From Helicobacter winghamensis ATCC BAA-430 (GTDB lineage Bacteria; Campylobacterota; Campylobacteria; Campylobacterales; Helicobacteraceae): a stretch of DNA of 64,000 nucleotides. The first letter of the stretch is position 1. The number at the start of each line of letters is the position of its first letter. Both the position numbers and the translations under genes were made by a program. The notes beneath the pieces were generated by a model that saw only the letters and a program-made list of their open reading frames with translations, was not told the origin of the DNA and made no database searches. The stretch covers positions 1,364,001-1,428,000 of the forward strand of contig NZ_CP063533.1 in the NCBI RefSeq assembly GCF_028751035.1, read 5' to 3'. This document shows, piece after piece, positions 59,217 through 64,000 of the stretch.

Positions 59217-60035
59217 TTACTCCCTTGGTCCCAAAATCTCTCTTTGCCCACCAAACAAAAATCCACTAGGCGAACTTGAAAACTCTTCTAAAGCACTCTC
59301 TGTGTTTTGCAAGATTCCATCTAGTCGCATAGAATTTTGCTCCAATTGAAACAAAAGCGGTGTTAAAATAGAGCGCAAATTATAATCCCCACGCTCTAAA
59401 GATGTGTTAAAAAGCATACTGCTTTTTTGGATTCCATTCATTGCATCTTTTGTGCTAACAAACACTCCATTTAAGCCACTCAAAGCCGTTTTAAACTCCA
59501 CAGAAGCGTGCTTAATATTCTCTAGTGCAATTTCTACATTTGTAAGATTTTTCTCACTTAAAAGCATATTTAAGCGATCAAGGCTTACTTCAAGCCTATC
59601 AAAAACAACTTCTGTTTTGCTCCCCAACTTTTCAATCCAATTTTCTTGAAAATCAATGACCCCACCTTTAGTTAAAGGCGCGCCATCTCCCTGTGTTAGC
59701 GCGATATAATTTCCCCCTGTTAAGCCCTGTGATTCTACAATTGCACGCGTCCCTTCTTTTAGCATGATCTCCTTTTTTACCCAAAGAACAATCTCTACTT
59801 TATCTTGTGCTGTGCTTAAATCATAACTCTTTACAAATCCCACAGGAAGCCCAAGATAACGCACTGGTGTCTCTATGCGAATCCCTTTTGGCAATTCCTT
59901 GTTATATAAATAATACTCCACATAAGCCCCAAGATTCCTATCATACTTTCCCATCCAAAATACAAATCCCGCCAATGCTACCAATGAAGCAACCAAAAAC
60001 ACGCCAAGCAACACATAATTTAACCGCGCTTCCAT
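59217..60035 (-). CDS. mlaD: MCE-domain substrate-binding protein (MlaD family)
   Basis: A 272-residue protein anchored by one N-terminal helix (LLGVFLVASLVALAGFVFWM) with a single MCE domain at about residues 40-120 (PVRYLGLPVGFVKSYDLST) and a helical C-terminal tail. MlaD-type rings shuttle phospholipids across the periplasm for the MlaEF complex. It lies 8 bases after mlaF. Confidence 0.9.
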   Translation of the reverse strand: MEARLNYVLLGVFLVASLVALAGFVFWMGKYDRNLGAYVEYYLYNKELPKGIRIETPVRYLGLPVGFVKSYDLSTAQDKVEIVLWVKKEIMLKEGTRAIVESQGLTGGNYIALTQGDGAPLTKGGVIDFQENWIEKLGSKTEVVFDRLEVSLDRLNMLLSEKNLTNVEIALENIKHASVEFKTALSGLNGVFVSTKDAMNGIQKSSMLFNTSLERGDYNLRSILTPLLFQLEQNSMRLDGILQNTESALEEFSSSPSGFLFGGQREILGPRE

Positions 60036-60043
60036 ACTCCCTC

Positions 60044-60790
60044 CTATATTCTCTCCAAAAACGCATCTAGCGATTCTACTTGTTCTTTTAAATCTGTCAA
60101 ACTTCCCTCAAAAAATACTTTCTTATCTTTTAGCACAATCATTCTATCCACCACTCCCTTAACAGATTCCATATCGTGCGTTACCATCACCACACTAATA
60201 CCCAGTAAATCCCTAAGTTGCGCGATTAGTGTGTCAAAATGCCTTGCACTTCTAGGATCTAGCCCACTTGTTGGCTCATCTAAAAATAATATTTTAGGGC
60301 TTAATGCCAAAGCCCTTGCAAGCCCCACGCGCTTAACCATTCCACCACTTAGCTCATTAGGATACAAACTTGCTACTTCTTTTTTAAGCCCCACGCGCAT
60401 AAGCCACATAAAAGCCAATTCTTGCATATCCTTTTGGCTAAACTCCGTGTATTCCCTTAAAGGAAGCATAATATTTTCTAACACACTAAGTGAGCTAAAA
60501 AGCGCGCCAAACTGAAACAAGACGCCTAAATTCAACTTCATATCCAAAGAATCTCTAGGATTTAGATTCCATATATCCTTACCTAAAATCCTAACTTCCC
60601 CTCCACTTGGAGCTTTTAAAAAAATCATTGTGTTAAGCAGTGTGCTTTTTCCGCTTCCACTTCCCCCAAGTAATGCAAAAATCTCTTTTTTATAAATCTT
60701 AAAAGAAATATTATCGTGGATAATCCGCTCCCCATAACCTGTAGTTAGATTACACACTTCCACAACAGATTCTTGTATTTTAGATTCCAT
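60044..60790 (-). CDS. mlaF: ABC transporter ATPase of the Mla-type lipid transporter
   Basis: A 248-residue ATPase with Walker A LLGGSGSGKSTLLN, signature ELSGGMVKRVGLARAL (the L-S-G-G motif) and Walker B ILFLDEPTSGLDP with the H-loop MVTHDMES. MlaF-type enzymes power the lipid-transport complex on the cytosolic face. I use the ATG at 60790 because upstream codons would run over the mlaE stop; AGGTTGG precedes it. Confidence 0.92.
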   Translation of the reverse strand: MESKIQESVVEVCNLTTGYGERIIHDNISFKIYKKEIFALLGGSGSGKSTLLNTMIFLKAPSGGEVRILGKDIWNLNPRDSLDMKLNLGVLFQFGALFSSLSVLENIMLPLREYTEFSQKDMQELAFMWLMRVGLKKEVASLYPNELSGGMVKRVGLARALALSPKILFLDEPTSGLDPRSARHFDTLIAQLRDLLGISVVMVTHDMESVKGVVDRMIVLKDKKVFFEGSLTDLKEQVESLDAFLERI

Positions 60791-60792
60791 CT

Positions 60793-61914
60793 TTACCAAC
60801 CTATTTGCGTAAAAAGCACAGAACAAAGCGCATCAAAGGCAATCACGCAAAAGATAGATTCCACCACGCTTTTTGTTGTATGCACACCAATGCTTCTTGT
60901 ATCTTTTTGAGTTGCAAATCCGTGATAACAACCAATTAATCCAATAATTAACCCAAAAAATGGAGCTTTTAGCATTCCAATCCAAAAATGACGCATCTCC
61001 ACAGTCTGTAAAAAACGCTCTATAAAATGCTCACTACTAATTCCAAGCTGCAATTGAGAAATCAGCATTCCCCCAAGCAATCCAAACATATCCGCCACAA
61101 ACACAACCAAAGGCAAGGCAAATAGCAGAGCAAAAATACGCGGAAAAATAAGAAAAGTTACAGGATTAAACCCCATTACACGCATTGCATCAATCTCTTG
61201 TGTGGCACGCATCATTCCAATCTCTGCGCTAAATGCCGAAGCACTACGCCCAGCTACAATAATTGCTACAATAATAGGTGCCATCTCACGCAAAGTTAGC
61301 ATTGCACTCATCTCTACGATTAACACGCTAGCCCCAAATTGCCGCAATTGCAAACTTCCTTGATAGGCAATCACAATCCCAATTAAAAAGCAAGCAAGCG
61401 AAATAATAGGAACAGCCTTAATCACCGCTTCTTGGATTTGAAAAAACAACGCTCTAATACGAAAATCTCTAGGATTTAACACACTATGATAGAGTAAATA
61501 CACAATCTCACCCAAAAAACTAAGCGTAATTACAAGGCGACTTCCCCACACCTTTAAAATCTCTAAAGTATCCTTGTGTGCTTGAATCACATCTTGTGTA
61601 AATTCCTTTTTCTCTAGCGTTGTTTTGCTTTGTAAAATCGCGAAAATCTCCGCTGTTTTAGAATGCTCTAAAAGCGTGTTTTCTATGGTGCAACACTCAC
61701 TTAAATGTTCAAGCCAATTTATTAAAACCTCCCCTCCACAAAAGTCTAAATCAAAACTTGCATCTTTTTGGATTCTAACTTTTTGTGGGGATTTTTTTAG
61801 AGTGTCAAGCAAGGTATATAGCGCGTTTAAAGTGGATTTCGGGACACTTCTATCCCACATTCCAAAAAGAATAATGCTCTGATTTTCTCGCTTAAACTCT
61901 ACTCTAGCTAGCAT
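60793..61914 (-). CDS. mlaE: Mla-type permease with an N-terminal extension
   Basis: A 373-residue MlaE-family permease. Residues 115-370 contain the canonical helices and EMAPIIVAIIVAGRSASAFSA, EIGMMRATQEIDAMRVMGFN and the C-terminal HGFATQKDTRSIGVHTTKSV. Residues 1-110 form an extra domain with a STAS-like pattern (KVRIQKDASFDLDFCGGEVL). The E. coli system uses a separate STAS protein (MlaB), so a fusion is likely here. The ATG overlaps the DsbC-like gene stop as TAATG. Confidence 0.9.
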   Translation of the reverse strand: MLARVEFKRENQSIILFGMWDRSVPKSTLNALYTLLDTLKKSPQKVRIQKDASFDLDFCGGEVLINWLEHLSECCTIENTLLEHSKTAEIFAILQSKTTLEKKEFTQDVIQAHKDTLEILKVWGSRLVITLSFLGEIVYLLYHSVLNPRDFRIRALFFQIQEAVIKAVPIISLACFLIGIVIAYQGSLQLRQFGASVLIVEMSAMLTLREMAPIIVAIIVAGRSASAFSAEIGMMRATQEIDAMRVMGFNPVTFLIFPRIFALLFALPLVVFVADMFGLLGGMLISQLQLGISSEHFIERFLQTVEMRHFWIGMLKAPFFGLIIGLIGCYHGFATQKDTRSIGVHTTKSVVESIFCVIAFDALCSVLFTQIGW

Positions 61915-62651
61915 TACTTCATTTCAAAAATAAAAGGCACGCCAGTAATCAAGCCGCTACCAAAAATTTTTTCTGTGGTAAATCTCACTTGCTTAATATC
62001 TATCTTTTTTTCTTTATCACTTAGTTTAATATCCTTGTAATATTTGCGTAAAATCGCAATCTTTTTTACATTATCTTTTACTTTTGCACTTTCATTTAAA
62101 ATAAGTTGTGCTTTGATAAAGGCTTCTTCTTCATGCACTGGCGCAAAGATTAGCTTTAAATTTGCTTCTTTAAGTTGTGCTTCAATCCCTTCAAGATGCT
62201 TGCGACAATACGGACAATCAGGATCAGTTACTACAATCTTTGTAGGCAAATTCTTCCCCTCACCTTTCAAAACTACAAAATCACTCTCCTTAAAAGAGCT
62301 AAAAAGCTTTTTTAAGCCTTCTGCGTCGGCTTTCATCTTGGCTTCACCTGCTTTATTAATCTCTTCTGTAATCATCTTAGAGTCTTCTTTGCTAAAATTC
62401 ATCACACTGCTAAGTCCGATAAAATGCTTACCATCTTGGCTAACAATTACAGGAAAAATATCTCCACCGCTTGTGCGACCAATCACAAAATATTCCCCAT
62501 TAAAACTTTTGAGTTGTTTTTTAACTTGCACTTCTACATCAACGCCTGTGAGCTCTTTAATACCTTGTTTGAAGTTTTTCTCAAAGTTTCCAAATGCAAA
62601 ACTAGCAAATCCTAGCACAAACAATAATCCTAATGCAATTTTTCTCATCAC
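61914..62651 (-). CDS. DsbC-like periplasmic thiol:disulfide interchange protein
   Basis: A 245-residue thioredoxin-fold protein with signal peptide RKIALGLLFVLGFASFAFG. The active site is VTDPDCPYCRKHLEGIE (CPYC, about residues 146-149), and cis-proline is in GSGLITGVPFIFEMK. An N-terminal segment of about 120 residues suggests a dimerisation domain as in DsbC/G. H. pylori has a comparable DsbC-like protein that serves cytochrome c thiols. It precedes mlaE with a TAATG overlap. ATG ATG at 62651/62648; either may be used. Confidence 0.88.
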   Translation of the reverse strand: MMRKIALGLLFVLGFASFAFGNFEKNFKQGIKELTGVDVEVQVKKQLKSFNGEYFVIGRTSGGDIFPVIVSQDGKHFIGLSSVMNFSKEDSKMITEEINKAGEAKMKADAEGLKKLFSSFKESDFVVLKGEGKNLPTKIVVTDPDCPYCRKHLEGIEAQLKEANLKLIFAPVHEEEAFIKAQLILNESAKVKDNVKKIAILRKYYKDIKLSDKEKKIDIKQVRFTTEKIFGSGLITGVPFIFEMK

Positions 62652-62827
62652 TTGTCCTTAAATTTTAGTAATCAAAGCGCATTGTATAATAATCTCCCAT
62701 CAAAATCAAAACCACCAAAATAAAATATACCGCAAATGATTCTTTACAAAGTGCAACATAATGTAAAAAATTCTAAAAAGTAAAACAAATCTTGACTAAA
62801 ATAATTAAATTTTGCAAGATTCTTTGC

Positions 62828-62833
62828 TATACT
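62828..62833 (+). promoter_or_regulatory. -10 element of icd
   Basis: TTTGCTATACT gives an extended TGn -10 (TATACT), 38 bases before the icd ATG, in the divergent gap with the DsbC-like gene. Confidence 0.55.
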
Positions 62834-62865
62834 CTAGCCCAAACCCTACTTTAAAGGAATCCAAA

Positions 62866-64000
62866 ATGAAAATCACTTACACATTAACTGATGAGTCTCC
62901 AGCACTTGCCACTTACTCTTTTTTGCCTATTGTACAGGCATTTTTAGGTAAAGTTGGAATCCCAATTGAAACTTCTGACATTTCACTTGCCGCACGCGTT
63001 TTGGCGCAATTTACAGAAAATCTATTAGAATCTCAAAGAGTTAAAGACTCCCTAAAAGAGTTAGGCGAGCTTGTCAATACTCCCAACGCAAATCTAATTA
63101 AAACGCCAAATATCTCCGCTTCTATTCCGCAGCTTAAAGCCACCATTAAAGAATTGCAAGAAAAAGGTTTTGCAATTCCAGATTTTCCTGATGATCCTAG
63201 CAATGCTAGCGAAAAAGAAATCAAAGAAAAATACCAAAAAGTGCTAGGTTCAGCAGTAAATCCCGTTTTAAGACAAGGAAACTCCGACAGGCGTTGCACA
63301 AAAGCAGTAAAAGACTATGCTAGAAAAAATCCTTATAAAATCACGCCTTTTAATAAGGAATCCAAAACCCGCGTATCTTACATTCAAAAGGGCGATTTTT
63401 TTGACAATGAAAAAGCAATTTTGATTAAAGACTCCACGATAGCCAGCATTAGCTTTATTGGAAAAAATGGCACAGAAGTGCTAAAAGAAAATTTAAAATT
63501 AGATAAAAATGAGATTTTAGATGCAACTTTTATGAGCGCAAAAGCCTTGCGTGCATTTTATAAAGAACAAATTGAAATATGTAAAAATGAGAATATTTTA
63601 CTCTCTTTGCATTTGAAAGCCACAATGATGAAAGTTAGTGATCCTGTAATCTTTGGACATGCAGTAAGTGTGTATTTCAAAGAGTTATTTGACACCTTTG
63701 GCGAAGAGCTTCACAATCTTGGAGTTAATCCAAACAATGGTGTAAGTGAGCTTTTAGCAAAAATTGAAAATAGCTCCAAAAAGGCTGAAATCCTAGAAAA
63801 ATACAATGAAATTCTAGCAAAAGGCGCACCACTTTCAATGGTAAATTCCGACAAAGGAATCACAAATTTACATATCCCAAGCGATGTTATTGTAGATGCT
63901 TCAATGCCAGCAATGCTAAAAAATGGAGCGAGATTATGGGATAAAGATGGCAAGGAATGTGATACAAACGCACTAATCCCTGATAAAACCTATGCTACCA
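62866..64000 (+). CDS. icd: Monomeric NADP-dependent isocitrate dehydrogenase, N-terminal part
   Basis: The gene runs off the right edge after about 378 codons; the monomeric enzyme is usually about 740 residues. The ATG at 62866 follows AAAGGA. The N-terminus KITYTLTDESPALATYSFLP and VQAFLGKVGIPIETSDISLA match monomeric IDH (IDH II). NPVLRQGNSDRRCTKAVKDY carries the substrate-binding N-S-D-R region, and HLKATMMKVSDPVIFGHAV and DASMPAMLKNGARLW are further blocks. It oxidises isocitrate to 2-oxoglutarate in the TCA cycle. H. pylori uses the homodimeric type instead, whereas Campylobacter uses this type. Confidence 0.95.
   Translation, partial: MKITYTLTDESPALATYSFLPIVQAFLGKVGIPIETSDISLAARVLAQFTENLLESQRVKDSLKELGELVNTPNANLIKTPNISASIPQLKATIKELQEKGFAIPDFPDDPSNASEKEIKEKYQKVLGSAVNPVLRQGNSDRRCTKAVKDYARKNPYKITPFNKESKTRVSYIQKGDFFDNEKAILIKDSTIASISFIGKNGTEVLKENLKLDKNEILDATFMSAKALRAFYKEQIEICKNENILLSLHLKATMMKVSDPVIFGHAVSVYFKELFDTFGEELHNLGVNPNNGVSELLAKIENSSKKAEILEKYNEILAKGAPLSMVNSDKGITNLHIPSDVIVDASMPAMLKNGARLWDKDGKECDTNALIPDKTYAT

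Overview
The window comes from a low-GC Campylobacterota genome, most likely an enterohepatic, urease-negative Helicobacter of the H. pullorum / H. canadensis type. Three things support this. The 16S rRNA and the flagellin read as Helicobacter. Several H. pylori gene orders are kept: gmk with a poly-E protein and nuc; aspS-adk-X-ppa; lpxC-minC-M23 peptidase; nrdB-pcm; cdsA-dxr; ubiX-flgA. Other genes are not typical of H. pylori: a TRAP transporter, a polysulfide/thiosulfate-type reductase, a selenium operon, a monomeric isocitrate dehydrogenase and a contiguous 16S-tRNA-23S-5S operon. Species assignment is inference.

Layout. 1-2.9 kb: flagellar rod genes (flgG partial, flgF/flgG2) behind a sigma54-type promoter, and flaA behind a sigma28-type promoter. 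3-5.2 kb: methionine sulfur assimilation (metY, metA). 5.2-12.3 kb: a membrane protein, a YrdC-like protein, carB, gmk, an acidic poly-E protein and a secreted PLD-type nuclease. 12.3-16.1 kb: PsrABC-type molybdoenzyme. 16.3-21.1 kb: formyltransferase, pseH (with a G11 tract at its 3' end), ccdA and dctPQM. 21.2-24.6 kb: ppa, a membrane protein, adk, aspS. 24.7-27.5 kb: selenium/sulfur trafficking operon (yedE, tusA-like, csd-like, DUF3343) with a hairpin-rich leader. 27.6-29.6 kb: a LTA-synthase-like alkaline-phosphatase-fold enzyme split by a C12 tract. 29.6-39 kb: tRNA-Asn, yebC, trx, YqaA, NSS transporter, AAA+ ATPase, CDF transporter, TsaB-like protein, lpxC, minC, M23 peptidase.

39.2-41.6 kb holds the most notable accessory locus: three overlapping genes encoding a HAD phosphatase-like protein, a phosphoribosyltransferase and a DprA/SLOG-like protein with a tandem-repeat coiled coil. 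The last two domains match the ShosTA toxin-antitoxin/anti-phage pair. The HAD gene is switched out of frame by a 12-nt homopolymer, so the locus looks phase-variable. It lies directly downstream of the rRNA operon with no visible terminator between them.

41.7-48.1 kb: the complete rRNA operon on the minus strand (16S, tRNA-Ile, tRNA-Ala, 23S, 5S) with long processing stems and a leader carrying three TATAAT boxes, one inside a 20-bp palindrome. 48.1-51.7 kb: ubiX, flgA, copA. 51.8-57.9 kb: nrdB, a nitrilase-family hydrolase, pcm, cdsA, dxr, htrA. 57.9-62.7 kb: bcp, folB, an MCE/Mla lipid-transport operon and a DsbC-like thioredoxin. 62.9 kb to the end: the first half of a monomeric isocitrate dehydrogenase.

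Three long G/C homopolymers (16967, 28103, 41493) lie in or at the edge of genes for flagellar sugar synthesis, envelope modification and the putative defence system. This is the usual Helicobacter contingency-locus pattern. No IS element, CRISPR array or prophage was seen.
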